Shown: positions 17,978 through 27,727, counted from the stretch's first letter. The stretch: DNA of 35,197 bases from Hydrogenophaga sp. (GCF_011772445.1 NZ_WVZN01000011.1:10374-45570); one strand, 5' to 3'. Notes: generated from the letters alone by a model not told the origin. Translations and numbers: made by a program.

Positions 17978-19417
17978 ATGAAGATCACACCCGTCATCCT
18001 GTGCGGCGGCTCGGGCACCCGCCTGTGGCCCTTGTCCCGCCAGAGTTTTCCGAAGCAGTTCGTCCCGCTGGTGGGCAACAAATCTTTACTCACGCTTACC
18101 CTGGACCGCGTGGCCTGGAGCGGCAGACCTCCCCTGTGCGTGGCGGCCGACGAGCACCGCTTCCTGGTGGCCGACGCCATCGAATCGGGCGGCCACGGCG
18201 GCACGCTGCTGCTGGAGCCCGCCGCGCGCAACACCGCCGCCGCCATGGCCCTGGCCACGCTGCAGGCCCTGCGCGACGGCGACGACAGCGGCCTGCTGCT
18301 GTTCTGCCCCGCCGACCACCACATTCCCGATGCCGTCGCTTTCGCCGACACGGTGAAACAGGGAGCGGCCGCCGCGCAAGCCGGCGCCATCGTCACCTTC
18401 GGCGTGATGCCCAGCTTCCCCAGCACGGCCTACGGCTACATCGCGCAAGGCGAAGCGCGCACCGATGGCAGCCGCCGCGTGGCCCGCTTCATCGAAAAGC
18501 CCGCCGCCGAGGCCGCGCAGGCCCTGCTGCTGCAGGGCGACGTGCTCTGGAATGCGGGCATCTTCCTGGCGAGCGCCGCCACGCTGAAGGCCGCGCTTCA
18601 GCGCCACGCCAACGACATCTGGAGCGCCTGCGAACAGGCCATGGCCGCGCCCAAGGAGGAAACCGTGGGCCGCTGCCGCTTCGTGCGGCCGGCGGCCGAG
18701 CCCTTTCTGGCCTGCCGCTCGCAGAGCATCGACTACGCCGTGATGGAGCCGCACGACGACGTGGCCGTGGTGCCCTTCCAGGGCCAGTGGAGCGACGTGG
18801 GCAGCTGGAACGCCGTGGCCGACCTCGCGCCCGCCGACGGCAACGGCAACCGCGTGCAAGGCCAGGGCCACGCGCTGCGCGCGGCCAACACCTTCATCCA
18901 TGCGCCGCACCGCCCCGTGGTGGCGCTGGGCACGCACGACCTGCTCATCATCGACACGCCCGATGCCCTGCTGGTGGCCCAGCGCGACCACGCCGAGCAG
19001 GTGAAGGACGTGGTGGCCCACCTGGCCAAGAGCGACGTGCCGCAGGCCGCCGCGCACCGCCGCGTGGCGCGGCCCTGGGGGTGGTACGACAGCATCGACA
19101 CGGGCGCGCGCTTCCAGGTCAAGCGCATCGGCGTCAAGCCCGGCGCCTCGCTGAGCCTGCAAAAGCACCACCACCGCGCCGAGCACTGGATCGTGGTGAA
19201 GGGCACCGCCGAGGTCACGCGCGGGCAGGAGGTGTTCCTGCTGTCAGAGAACCAGTCCACCTACATCCCCATCGGCGAGGTGCACCGCCTGCACAACCCC
19301 GGCAAGATGGAACTGGAGATGATCGAGGTGCAGTCCGGCGCCTACCTCGGCGAGGACGACATCGTGCGCTTCGAGGACATCTACGGCCGCGAGCCCAAAC
19401 CCCAGACCGCCCAATGA
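17978..19417 (+). CDS. manC: Mannose-1-phosphate guanylyltransferase with C-terminal mannose-6-phosphate isomerase domain
   Basis: This enzyme type forms GDP-mannose and often also interconverts mannose-6-phosphate and fructose-6-phosphate. The 479 residues begin [20 protein letters not shown], with the pyrophosphorylase signature at 8-20 and FPKQF just after. A cupin isomerase domain occupies about 375-465, with [12 protein letters not shown] and [14 protein letters not shown]. The ATG at 17978 matches the family start; a GTG at 17912 would add 22 unlike residues. The stop overlaps galE as ATGA. GDP-mannose would feed polysaccharide or LPS synthesis, but no glycosyltransferase genes are in the window. 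Confidence 0.95.
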   Translation: MKITPVILCGGSGTRLWPLSRQSFPKQFVPLVGNKSLLTLTLDRVAWSGRPPLCVAADEHRFLVADAIESGGHGGTLLLEPAARNTAAAMALATLQALRDGDDSGLLLFCPADHHIPDAVAFADTVKQGAAAAQAGAIVTFGVMPSFPSTAYGYIAQGEARTDGSRRVARFIEKPAAEAAQALLLQGDVLWNAGIFLASAATLKAALQRHANDIWSACEQAMAAPKEETVGRCRFVRPAAEPFLACRSQSIDYAVMEPHDDVAVVPFQGQWSDVGSWNAVADLAPADGNGNRVQGQGHALRAANTFIHAPHRPVVALGTHDLLIIDTPDALLVAQRDHAEQVKDVVAHLAKSDVPQAAAHRRVARPWGWYDSIDTGARFQVKRIGVKPGASLSLQKHHHRAEHWIVVKGTAEVTRGQEVFLLSENQSTYIPIGEVHRLHNPGKMELEMIEVQSGAYLGEDDIVRFEDIYGREPKPQTAQ

Positions 19418-20445
19418 AGATCCTGCTCACCGGCGGCGCCGGCTACATCGGCAGCCACACCGCCGTGGCGCTGGTCGAGGCCGGCTACGCGCCCATCGTG
19501 CTCGACAACTTCGCCAACAGCCACCCGGTGGTCATGGAGCGCCTGCAGCGCATCACCGGCCAGGCCTTGCCGCTGGAGCGCGGCGACGTGCTCGACACCG
19601 ACTGGCTCACCGGCGTGCTGCGCCGCCACCGCCCGGTGGGCGTGGTGCACTTCGCGGGCGACAAGGCCGTGGGCGAAAGCGTGGCCGATCCGCTCAAGTA
19701 CTACCGCAACAACCTGGGCGGCGCCACCAGCCTGCTGCAGGCCATGTCCACCGTGGCGGCCGAGGACCCTTCGCTGCCGCCGACGCTGGTGTTCTCCAGC
19801 AGTGCCACGGTTTATGGCGACCCGGTGCGCGTGCCCATCACCGAGGACTTCGCCCGCAGCCACACCAACCCCTATGGCCACACCAAGCTGGTCATCGAGG
19901 ACATGCTGAGCGCGCTGCAGACCGCGCAGCCGCGCTGGCGCATCGGCACGCTGCGCTACTTCAACCCCGTGGGGGCGCACGAGAGCGGCCTGATCGGCGA
20001 GGACCCGGCCGGCATCCCCAACAACCTCATGCCCTTCGTGGCCCAGGTGGCGGTGGGCGCGCGCGAACACCTCAACGTCTTCGGCAACGACTATCCCACG
20101 CCCGACGGCACCGGCGTGCGCGACTACATCCACGTGATGGACCTGGCGCGCGGCCATGTGGCGGCCATCCAGGCCCTGCTGGGCCGGGGCGAAAGCTTCA
20201 CCGTGAACCTGGGCACCGGCCGAGGCCAGAGCGTGCTGGAGGTGGTGGCCGCCTTCGAGAGGGCCAGCGGACGGCCCGTGCCCTACCGCGTGACGCCGCG
20301 CCGCCCGGGCGACGTGGCGCAGTGCTGGGCCGACCCGTCGCTGGCCCGCCAGCTGCTGGGCTGGCAGGCGCGCCACACGCTCGACGAGATGTGCGCCGAC
20401 GCCTGGCGCTGGCAGCGCGAGAACCCGAACGGTTACCGCAGCTGA
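19414..20445 (+). CDS. galE: UDP-glucose 4-epimerase
   Basis: GalE interconverts UDP-glucose and UDP-galactose using tightly bound NAD. The 343 residues show the Rossmann motif GGAGYIGSH at 7-15, the catalytic S130 in FSSSATVYGDP, and Y154/K158 in NPYGHTK. The C-terminal part has the usual LNVFGNDYPTPDGTGVRDYIH strand. It overlaps manC by four bases and is clearly co-translated. Its last 13 bases overlap the end of the convergent S49 peptidase gene. Together with galU it links glucose, galactose and mannose nucleotide sugars. Confidence 0.97.
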   Translation: MKILLTGGAGYIGSHTAVALVEAGYAPIVLDNFANSHPVVMERLQRITGQALPLERGDVLDTDWLTGVLRRHRPVGVVHFAGDKAVGESVADPLKYYRNNLGGATSLLQAMSTVAAEDPSLPPTLVFSSSATVYGDPVRVPITEDFARSHTNPYGHTKLVIEDMLSALQTAQPRWRIGTLRYFNPVGAHESGLIGEDPAGIPNNLMPFVAQVAVGAREHLNVFGNDYPTPDGTGVRDYIHVMDLARGHVAAIQALLGRGESFTVNLGTGRGQSVLEVVAAFERASGRPVPYRVTPRRPGDVAQCWADPSLARQLLGWQARHTLDEMCADAWRWQRENPNGYRS

Positions 20446-21407
20446 ATGCCGGCCGACCGGGCCGCCTTGAACACGCCCTCGCCGACGCTGGCGCCGAACT
20501 GGCGCGCCAGGCGCAGGCCCAGGTTCTCGCGCTGGGTGTAGTCCACCACTTCCTCGGCCTTGATCACCTCGCGCGCCACGAAGTCGAGGTTGCCCAGGCC
20601 ATCGGCCAACCCATTGCCCACGGCCTGCTGGCCGCTCCACACCAGGCCGCTGAAGGTGTCGCCGTTCTGCTTGAGGCGCTCGCCGCGGCCCTGCTTCACC
20701 ACGTCGATGAACTGCAGGTGGATCTCGTCGAGCATGGCCTGCAGGTAAGCCTTCTGGGCTTCGTCCTGCGGGCTGAAGGGGTCCAGCATGGCCTTGTTCT
20801 CGCCCGCCACCATCAGGCGCCGCTCCACGCCGAGCTTGTCCATCAGCCCGGTGAAGCCGAAGCCGTCCATCAGCACGCCGATGCTGCCCACCAGGCTGGC
20901 CTTGTCGACGTAGATGTCGTCGGCCGCCGCGGCGATGTAGTAAGCGGCTGATGCGCAGGTCTCTTCCACCACGGCGTAGACCTTCTTGTCGTGCAGGCCC
21001 TTCAGGCGCCGGATCTCGTCGTTGATGATGCCGGCCTGCACCGGGCTTCCACCCGGCGAATTGATGAGCAGCACGATGCCTTGCGCGCCCTCGTCCTCGA
21101 AGGCCTGGCGCAGCGCGGGCAGCACGTTCTCGGCGCTCGCTTCGGCGCCGGCGGCGATGGTGCCCTCGATCTCGATCACCGCGGTGTGCGGCGTGCTGGT
21201 CTGCGTGTTGGCCATGCCTTCGGCCTTGACCACCAGCCAGACGATGGCGCCGATGACCACCAGCCAGAACAGGCGGAAGAACAGCTTCCAGCGGCGCGCG
21301 GCGCGCTGCTCGTTCAGCTGGGCGAACAGCAGTTTCTCGATGGTCTCGCGCTCCCAGCCGGCGCCGGCGGGACGGGGGGTGGCGGCGGTGTTGAAGTCCT
21401 CGTTCAC
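20433..21407 (-). CDS. sppA: Signal peptide peptidase SppA-like serine protease (S49)
   Basis: S49 peptidases cut residual signal peptides and other membrane-associated fragments. The protein is the short form, 324 residues, with one membrane segment at about 41-61 and a single protease domain. INSPGGSPVQAG lies at about 115-126; the predicted nucleophile is S153 in CASAAYY, and the downstream VDKASLVGSIGV stretch precedes the family's Lys region. The start is a GTG at 21407, 13 bases after the Rieske gene stop and preceded by AGAGAG; the frame is open further upstream only as a shadow. It ends the minus-strand formaldehyde/gph operon. Confidence 0.92.
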   Translation of the reverse strand: MNEDFNTAATPRPAGAGWERETIEKLLFAQLNEQRAARRWKLFFRLFWLVVIGAIVWLVVKAEGMANTQTSTPHTAVIEIEGTIAAGAEASAENVLPALRQAFEDEGAQGIVLLINSPGGSPVQAGIINDEIRRLKGLHDKKVYAVVEETCASAAYYIAAAADDIYVDKASLVGSIGVLMDGFGFTGLMDKLGVERRLMVAGENKAMLDPFSPQDEAQKAYLQAMLDEIHLQFIDVVKQGRGERLKQNGDTFSGLVWSGQQAVGNGLADGLGNLDFVAREVIKAEEVVDYTQRENLGLRLARQFGASVGEGVFKAARSAGIQLR

Positions 21408-21420
21408 GACGGGCTCTCTT

Positions 21421-21801
21421 TCAGAATTCCACAGGTTTGAGATGGTACTGGGAGCGCCAGTGCACAACGCCGTCGTGCTCCACGAGTTCGATCTTGAAGA
21501 GCCCGCCGCGGCAAGGCCCACCCCGGCATTCGCCGCTCCCGGGGTCGTACACCGCGCCATGCGTGGCGCACAGCAACCAGCTCGCGCTGTCGTCGAAGAA
21601 GTGGTCGGGCTGCCAGTCCAGCTCCATGGCCACATGGGTGCAGCGGTTCAGGTAGGCGTGCGCCCGGCCCTGGTGGCGGATGGCGAAAGCCCGGCAGGTC
21701 TGGCCCGCGTAGTTCACGTCGAAGGACACGCCCTTGCCGCCGTCGACCAGATCGCGGCTGTGGCACAGCGGGTGCAGGTCGTCATCGGGTGCGGGCGCCA
21801 T
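21421..21801 (-). CDS. Rieske [2Fe-2S] protein
   Basis: This 126-residue protein has the Rieske cluster ligands C54 and H56 (RCTHV) and C78 and H81 (CATHGAVYDPGSG). It has no signal peptide or membrane segment, so it is a soluble, ferredoxin-like Rieske protein. Its electron partner is unknown and it has no visible oxygenase or reductase gene beside it. The position between the HAD phosphatase and the S49 peptidase is one I recall as common in Burkholderiales. The gaps of 15 and 13 bases show an operon. Confidence 0.9.
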   Translation of the reverse strand: MAPAPDDDLHPLCHSRDLVDGGKGVSFDVNYAGQTCRAFAIRHQGRAHAYLNRCTHVAMELDWQPDHFFDDSASWLLCATHGAVYDPGSGECRGGPCRGGLFKIELVEHDGVVHWRSQYHLKPVEF

Positions 21802-21816
21802 GGCGTATCGGCCTCC

Positions 21817-22473
21817 TCAGGCGTGTTCGCTCAGCCAGTCGTGCAGCTCGGCCACCGAGTGCGCCACGAAGCGTGGCCCCAGGGCGTGGAAGGCGTCGGG
21901 CTCGTGCGCGCCATAGCTCACCCCCACACTCGCGCAGCCGGCGTTCACCGCCATCTGCAGGTCGTGCGTGGTGTCGCCGATCATGAGCGTGCGCTGCGGG
22001 TCCACGCCGAACTCGCGCATCAGTTCGTTGAGCATGACCGGGCTGGGTTTGCCCGCCGTTTCGTCGGCCGTGCGCGATCCATCGAAGACGCCATGCAGTT
22101 CCACCGTGCGCAGCACCTCGTCGAGCCCGCGCCGGCTCTTGCCCGTGGCCACCGCCAGCCAGTGGTGCCGCGCCTTGAGCGCCTGCAGCATCGGCAGCAC
22201 GCCCTCGAACAGGCTCAGGTCGTTCTGGTGCGCCATGTAGTGGTGGCGGTAGCGCTCGCCCAGGCGCGGGTAGAGGTCGGGCGGCACATCGGGTGCGGCG
22301 TGCGCCAGGGCCTGCATCAGGCCCATGCCGATCACGTAGCTGGCCTGCGCCTTCGTGGGCACGGTGCCGCCCACGTCGGCCACCGCCAGTTGAATGCAGC
22401 GCGCAATCATGGCGGTGGAGTCGTACAGCGTGCCATCCCAGTCGAAGGCGATGAGGTCGTAGGTGCGGCCCAT
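21817..22473 (-). CDS. gph: HAD-family hydrolase, phosphoglycolate-phosphatase-like
   Basis: The 218-residue protein is a subfamily IA HAD phosphatase. Motif I is DWDGTLYDS with nucleophile D11 and D13. A helical cap follows, then motif II (VATGK), a Lys in the GKPSPVML segment, and the GDTTHDLQMAVNAG acidic motif. Phosphoglycolate is the usual assignment for such proteins in this context but substrate preference cannot be read from sequence, hence the symbol is tentative. It starts three bases after the preceding gene. Confidence 0.85.
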   Translation of the reverse strand: MGRTYDLIAFDWDGTLYDSTAMIARCIQLAVADVGGTVPTKAQASYVIGMGLMQALAHAAPDVPPDLYPRLGERYRHHYMAHQNDLSLFEGVLPMLQALKARHHWLAVATGKSRRGLDEVLRTVELHGVFDGSRTADETAGKPSPVMLNELMREFGVDPQRTLMIGDTTHDLQMAVNAGCASVGVSYGAHEPDAFHALGPRFVAHSVAELHDWLSEHA

Positions 22474-22476
22474 GGA

Positions 22477-23324
22477 TCAGCCCAGCTTCTCGAGCGTTCG
22501 GTGGTGGTGCCGCAGGTGATCGGCCATCACGCTCTGGATGAAGTAGTAGCCGTGGTCGTAGCCCTCGTGCCAGCGCAGCGTCAGCGGCTGGCCCGCGGCG
22601 CGGCACGCGTCTTCCAGTTGGTGGGGGTGCAACTGCTCGGCCAGGAACTGGTCCGCGCGGCCCTGGTCGACCAGCAGCCAAGGGCAACGCCTGCCCGCCT
22701 TGATCAGCTCGGTGGCGTCGTGCTCGGCCCACCGGGCGCGGTCCTCGCCCAGGTAGCCGGTGAAGGCCTTCTCGCCCCAGGGGCACTGCGTGGGCGCGGC
22801 GATGGGCGCGAACGCCGAGACGCTCTGGAACAGCGCCGGGTGGCGCAGCGCCAGCGTGAGCGCGCCGTGACCGCCCATGGAGTGGCCGAACACGCCGACG
22901 CGGTCGGGGCGCAGGGCGAAGCGCTGGAACACCAGATCGCGCAACTCCTTGACGATCCAGCTCTCCATGCGGAAGTGGTCCGCCCAGGGCGCCTGAGTGG
23001 CGTCGAGGTAGAAGCCCGCTCCATGGCCGAAATCCCAGGCGGCGCTGGCGCCAGGGATGCCGGTGTCGCGCGGGCTGGTGTCGGGCGTGACGATGGCCAG
23101 GCCCAGCTTGGCCGCCAGGCGCTGCGCACCGGCCTTGATGGCGAAGGTTTCCTCGGTGCAGGTGAGGCCGGCTAGGTAGAACAGCACGGGCACCGGGCCC
23201 TTGGCGGCCTGCGGCGGCAGGAACACGCCGAAGCGCATGGGCAGTCCGGTCTCGGCCGACTCGTGCCGGTAGAAGCCCTGCACGCCGCCGAAGCAGCGGT
23301 GCTCGCTGAGCGTCTCGATCGCCA

Positions 23325-23325
<1 letters not shown>
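22477..23325 (-). CDS. fghA: S-formylglutathione hydrolase
   Basis: This esterase splits S-formylglutathione to formate and glutathione, the second step of glutathione-dependent formaldehyde oxidation. The 282 residues have the alpha/beta-hydrolase nucleophile S149 in GHSMGGHGAL, the LAGLTCTEETF motif typical of FghA/esterase D, and a late DQGRADQFL and HEGYDHGYYF supplying Asp and His. Its ATG overlaps the dehydrogenase stop by one base (TGATG), so both steps are made together. Confidence 0.96.
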
Positions 23326-24431
<1,106 letters not shown>

Positions 24432-24439
24432 GGGCGGTC

Positions 24440-24479
24440 TCTCTCGGGTGATGTTGATGCGGTGGAAACACCCGAGAGA
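24440..24479. repeat. 11-bp perfect inverted repeat in the adhC leader
   Basis: TCTCTCGGGTG (24440-24450) and CACCCGAGAGA (24469-24479) are exact reverse complements separated by 18 bases. On the minus strand the downstream arm contains GAGAGA, nine bases from the adhC ATG. It can act as an operator for a dimeric regulator or as an mRNA hairpin that hides the ribosome-binding site. Confidence 0.6.
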
Positions 24480-24531
24480 TTAACCCGCCCACCATGCCCC
24501 AGCCCACCGGCGGACATGGGGGACGATCGCT

Positions 24532-25728
24532 TCACTCCATGGGCGCGCCCGCAAGGAACCACTCGCCGATCAACGCGCGCTCCTCGTCGCTGATGCCCGT
24601 GGCGTTGTTGATCGGCATGGTCTTGCTCACCACCGCCTGCTGGTACACCGCCTGCGCGTGGCGCTTCAATTCCGCCGGGCTGTCCAGCCGCACGCCCTTG
24701 GACTGCAGGGACTCGCCGTGGCACATGACGCAGCGCTGGGCCACCACGGCCTGCACCTGCGCGGCGCTCACCGCCGGCCGCGCCGCCACCGGGGCCTGCG
24801 GCGCGGGCTTGAGCCACACGATCACGCCGACCAGCACCGCCACGCCCGCCACCGCGTACTTCCACGGGTGCGGGTTGCGGCCCAGCTTGTACCCGTGGCG
24901 CAGGACGAAGAACTGCCGGATCGCCGCGCCCGCGGCCATCATGGCGATCAGCACCCAGCCGTTGTGCGGGTGGGCGTAGGTGAAGCTGTAGTGGTTGCTC
25001 AGCATGGCGAACAGCACCGGCAGCGTGAAGTAGGTGTTGTGCACGCTGCGCTGCTTGCCGCGCTGGCCGTGGATCGGGTCCACCGGCTGGCCGGCCTTCA
25101 GCGCGGCCACCACCTTGCGCTGGCCCGGGATGATCCAGAAGAACACGTTGGCGCTCATGGCCGTGGCGATCATCGCGCCCACCAGCAGAAAGGCCGCGCG
25201 GCCCGCGAACAGCGAGGTGGCCAGCAGCGCCGCGACCACCACGAGCAGCGCCACCGCCGCGCCCACCTTGGCGTCTCCGTTCTTCGTCTGCCCCAGCGTG
25301 CGGCAGATGGCGTCATAGGCCAGCCAGAACACCACCAGGAAGGCCAGCGCGGTGGTGATGGCCGCCGGCGGCGACCAGTCGAACACCTGCGGGTCGATCA
25401 GGTAGACGCTCGGGCTCCACAGGTAGGACACCAGGAACAGCGCGAAGCCCGAGAGCCAGGTGGAGTAGCTCTCCCAGAAGAACCAGTGCAGGTGGCCCGG
25501 CAACTGCGGTGGCGACACCGCGTACTTCACCGGGTGGTAGAAACCGCCGCCGTGCACGGCCCACAGCTCGCCGGTGGCGCCCTCGCGGCGCAGCGACTCG
25601 TCTTCAGGCGCGGTGAGGCTGCTGTCGAGGAAAACGAAATAGAAGGAGGAGCCGATCCAGGCGATGGCGACGATCACGTGCAGCCAGCGCAGCAGCAGGT
25701 TGGCCCAGTCGAGCAGGTAGGTTTCCAT
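24532..25728 (-). CDS. puuD: Membrane urate hydroxylase PuuD with C-terminal cytochrome c domain
   Basis: PuuD oxidises urate to 5-hydroxyisourate and is thought to pass electrons to the respiratory chain, avoiding hydrogen peroxide. The 398 residues have a polytopic membrane part (about residues 1-310, roughly eight hydrophobic segments) and a C-terminal domain with the heme motif CVMCH at 333-337 and likely axial M371 in TMPINN. These features fit the COG3748/DUF989 plus cytochrome c architecture. GAGG precedes the ATG. It shares strand with XdhC upstream and lies in a urate locus. Confidence 0.92.
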   Translation of the reverse strand: METYLLDWANLLLRWLHVIVAIAWIGSSFYFVFLDSSLTAPEDESLRREGATGELWAVHGGGFYHPVKYAVSPPQLPGHLHWFFWESYSTWLSGFALFLVSYLWSPSVYLIDPQVFDWSPPAAITTALAFLVVFWLAYDAICRTLGQTKNGDAKVGAAVALLVVVAALLATSLFAGRAAFLLVGAMIATAMSANVFFWIIPGQRKVVAALKAGQPVDPIHGQRGKQRSVHNTYFTLPVLFAMLSNHYSFTYAHPHNGWVLIAMMAAGAAIRQFFVLRHGYKLGRNPHPWKYAVAGVAVLVGVIVWLKPAPQAPVAARPAVSAAQVQAVVAQRCVMCHGESLQSKGVRLDSPAELKRHAQAVYQQAVVSKTMPINNATGISDEERALIGEWFLAGAPME

Positions 25729-25743
25729 GGCACCTCGTTCAGG

Positions 25744-25834
25744 GGACGGCGTGAAACCGTCCGGTGTTTCGACTCACCACCGCGGGCGCTCTGAGCCGAC
25801 CGAGGGCCGCGATACACGGTGCGTTGTTGCACCG
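25744..25834 (-). promoter_or_regulatory. puuD leader with two perfect hairpins
   Basis: Between XdhC and puuD the 147-base gap has CGGTGC-GTTGTT-GCACCG (25817-25834) and GGACGG/CCGTCC (25744-25762), the latter just ahead of the ribosome-binding site. A -10-like TACACT lies on the minus strand at 25862-25867. puuD may therefore have its own regulated transcript. Confidence 0.3.
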
Positions 25835-25875
25835 GCTCCGCTGCGACCACAGAAGGCCCGCAGTGTAGCGGCGGT

Positions 25876-26700
25876 TCAGATGCTTTTGGCGTCGTTCGGT
25901 GTCATCAGCAACAACTGCGCCACCACCGCCGCCGCGATCACCGCCGGTGCCTTGCCGGTGATGCCGGGCAGGCCGATCGGGCAGGTCACGCGCGCGAGCT
26001 CGGCCTCGCTGAAGCCGCGTTCGAGCAGGCGGTGGCGGAAGGTGGCCCACTTGGTGCGGCTGCCGATCAGGCCGATGAAAGCGAGGTCGTCGCGCTCGCG
26101 CAGGCGGCGCAGGCAGGCGGCCACGATGTCGAGATCCTCGGCGTGCGAGAAGCTCATGACCAGCACCAGCGAGCCACTCGCGAGCGCCGGCACGGCGCCC
26201 TGCACCGGATCGGAGTGCTCGGCCGCCACGCCGTCGGGCAAGGGATCGGGAAACACCTCGTCGCGGCTGTCGATCCAGGTGATGGCAAAGGGCAGTGGCG
26301 CGAGCGCGCGCACCAGCGCGCGGCCCACGTGACCGCCGCCGAACAGGGCCACGGCGTGGCGCGCCGCGCCCAGGCGCTCGCGCAAGGCCTCGGCGTCGGC
26401 GGCACCCACCAATTCATACGAAAGTTCCAAGGCACCGCCGCAGCACTGGCCCAGGCTGGGACCCAGCGTGACCGATTGCACGGGGGCATCCACCGCGCGT
26501 CGAGAGAGCATCACGCGCGCGCGCCGCATCGCGTCCCATTCGAGGTGTCCGCCGCCGATGGTGTCGATGGTGCCGTTCTCGAACACCGCCATCCAGGTGC
26601 CGGCCTCACGGGGCACCGAGCCGCGCGAGGCGCGCACCGTCACCAGCACGGCGGGCTCGTCGCGCAGGCGGCGAAGGAAGGTCTGCAGCTCACCCGCCAT
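25876..26700 (-). CDS. xdhC: Xanthine dehydrogenase accessory protein XdhC
   Basis: XdhC binds molybdenum cofactor, promotes its sulfuration and delivers it to xanthine dehydrogenase, which makes urate. The protein has 274 residues from the ATG at 26700. It shows the N-terminal ASRGSVPREAGTWM segment, GPSLGQCCGG with two adjacent cysteines at 86-87, a Rossmann-type LFGGGHVGRAL and the late FIGLIGSRTKWATF motif. A TTG seven codons upstream (26721) is a weaker start. The dehydrogenase subunit genes are not in the window. Confidence 0.93.
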   Translation of the reverse strand: MAGELQTFLRRLRDEPAVLVTVRASRGSVPREAGTWMAVFENGTIDTIGGGHLEWDAMRRARVMLSRRAVDAPVQSVTLGPSLGQCCGGALELSYELVGAADAEALRERLGAARHAVALFGGGHVGRALVRALAPLPFAITWIDSRDEVFPDPLPDGVAAEHSDPVQGAVPALASGSLVLVMSFSHAEDLDIVAACLRRLRERDDLAFIGLIGSRTKWATFRHRLLERGFSEAELARVTCPIGLPGITGKAPAVIAAAVVAQLLLMTPNDAKSI

Positions 26701-26775
26701 GTGTGGTGTCCATGTCGACAAAGCTGTATGGATCTGTAAGAGGACTCAAGAGCCGCCCAGTATCGGCCGTTGTGA

Positions 26776-26806
26776 TTGGCACCGTGTGCGGTTTCGCACA
26801 TACACT
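26776..26806 (+). promoter_or_regulatory. Candidate promoter and operator before the lipoprotein gene
   Basis: TTGGCA (26776-26781) and CATACA (26799-26804) are spaced by 17 bases; TACACT at 26801-26806 is an alternative -10. Between them lies the perfect inverted repeat TGTGCG-GTTT-CGCACA (26785-26800), a possible operator. The box matches are partial. Confidence 0.35.
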
Positions 26807-26853
26807 CCATCGGCCCCGCGGTATGGCTGGGCCGGCACCGTTGAGAGAATCGC

Positions 26854-27402
26854 ATGACACGAGACAACCCCGCCGCCCCAGGCCGCTCCGACGCCCCCAA
26901 GGCATCCGCGCTGCGCTGGACCGGTCTGACGATTGCGGCCCTGCTGGCCGCCTGCGCGGCACCGCTGCCGCCTCCGCCGCCGCCGCCACCCCCACCACCT
27001 CCCATGCCCGCGCCACCGCCCCCGCCGGTGAGCACACGCCCTGCGCCCAAACACGTGTCGCACGCCGCGTCGCCCAACGACTACCGCAAGGACGGCGCGC
27101 GCCACCTCTATGAGCGCAACGGCCACCGCATCTACAAGGGCAAGCTGCCGCCGCTGCTGCACGCGGTGGGCGTGCTGCAGGTGGAGGTGGACGACATTGG
27201 CGACATCAAGCAGGTGAGCTGGATGCGTGCCCCCAGCCACGCGCCGGACGTGATGCGCGAGATCGAGCGCACGGTGCGCGCGGCGGCGCCCTTCCCCGCT
27301 CCTGTGCGCATGGGACGCGTGACGTACACCGAGGTGTGGCTCTGGGACAAGAGCGGCAACTTCCAGCTCGACACGCTGACCGAAGGACAGCGCAGCAAGT
27401 GA
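26854..27402 (+). CDS. Proline-rich lipoprotein with TonB-C-like domain
   Basis: The 182-residue protein starts with a basic segment and hydrophobic stretch ending in the lipobox LAAC, with C34 as the likely lipidated residue. A run of mostly proline (residues 37-58) follows, then a globular domain (KLPPLLHAVGVLQVEVDDIGD to ...TEVWLWDKSGNF) with the strand-helix-strand order of TonB C-terminal domains. I recall similar unnamed proteins in Burkholderiales. There is no ExbB/ExbD gene nearby, and lipidation rather than a membrane helix argues against a normal energy-transducing TonB. Its function is unknown. A terminator follows at 27427-27456. Confidence 0.8.
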   Translation: MTRDNPAAPGRSDAPKASALRWTGLTIAALLAACAAPLPPPPPPPPPPPPMPAPPPPPVSTRPAPKHVSHAASPNDYRKDGARHLYERNGHRIYKGKLPPLLHAVGVLQVEVDDIGDIKQVSWMRAPSHAPDVMREIERTVRAAAPFPAPVRMGRVTYTEVWLWDKSGNFQLDTLTEGQRSK

Positions 27403-27426
27403 TCTCCGTGGGTTGAGATTTTTTCG

Positions 27427-27456
27427 GGCCCGCCTCTTTGGCGGGCCTTCTTGTTT
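27427..27456 (+). terminator. Intrinsic terminator of the lipoprotein gene
   Basis: GGCCCGCC (27427-27434), loop TCTTT, and GGCGGGCC (27440-27447) form an 8-bp stem followed by the T-rich TTCTTGTTT. It lies 25 bases after the stop codon on the plus strand. Confidence 0.88.
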
Positions 27457-27482
27457 GCGCGTGGCTTTCTCCGGCGGGTCCG

Positions 27483-27586
27483 GTCATCGGCGATTGGGTG
27501 TCCGGCTCCGCGAATGTCCCCCGCCAAGGGCTACGCCCTTGGCTCCTCCTTTATTTCGCTACGCCGGACACCCAATCACCGACGAC
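27483..27586 (+). repeat. Structured palindromic repeat, copy A
   Basis: Outer arms 27483-27506 and 27563-27586 pair over 24 bases with two mismatches. An inner hairpin GCCAAGGGC-TAC-GCCCTTGGC spans 27523-27543. The two strands joining outer and inner stems (27507-27522 and 27544-27562) are identical to those of copy B. No coding function is likely. Confidence 0.85.
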
Positions 27587-27631
27587 CTCGTTGGCACTCG
27601 ATCTGTTGGTGCGCCAAGGGGCCTGTTGCTC

Positions 27632-27727
27632 GCGGACGCTGGGTGCCCTGCGTAGCGAAATAAAGGAGGAGGACCGGGCAGAGCCCGGTCCGGGGGACAT
27701 TCGCGGAGCAGGGCACCCAGTGGCCGC
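27632..27727 (-). repeat. Structured palindromic repeat, copy B (inverted)
   Basis: Core outer arms 27639-27651 and 27708-27720 pair over 13 perfect bases, with weaker pairing outward. An inner hairpin GGACCGGGC-AGA-GCCCGGTCC spans 27671-27691. The joining segments (27652-27670 and 27692-27707) are the exact reverse complements of those in copy A, while both stems have different sequence. The two copies face each other across 45 to 52 bases. Confidence 0.85.

Noticed and set aside
26963..27035. CCN repeat as a sequencing artefact or frameshift
   Set aside because: The reading frame is continuous through the tract, with a lipobox before and a folded domain after, so it is a real proline spacer.
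27483..27727. CRISPR array
   Set aside because: There are only two copies, in inverted orientation, internally palindromic and without regular spacers or cas genes.
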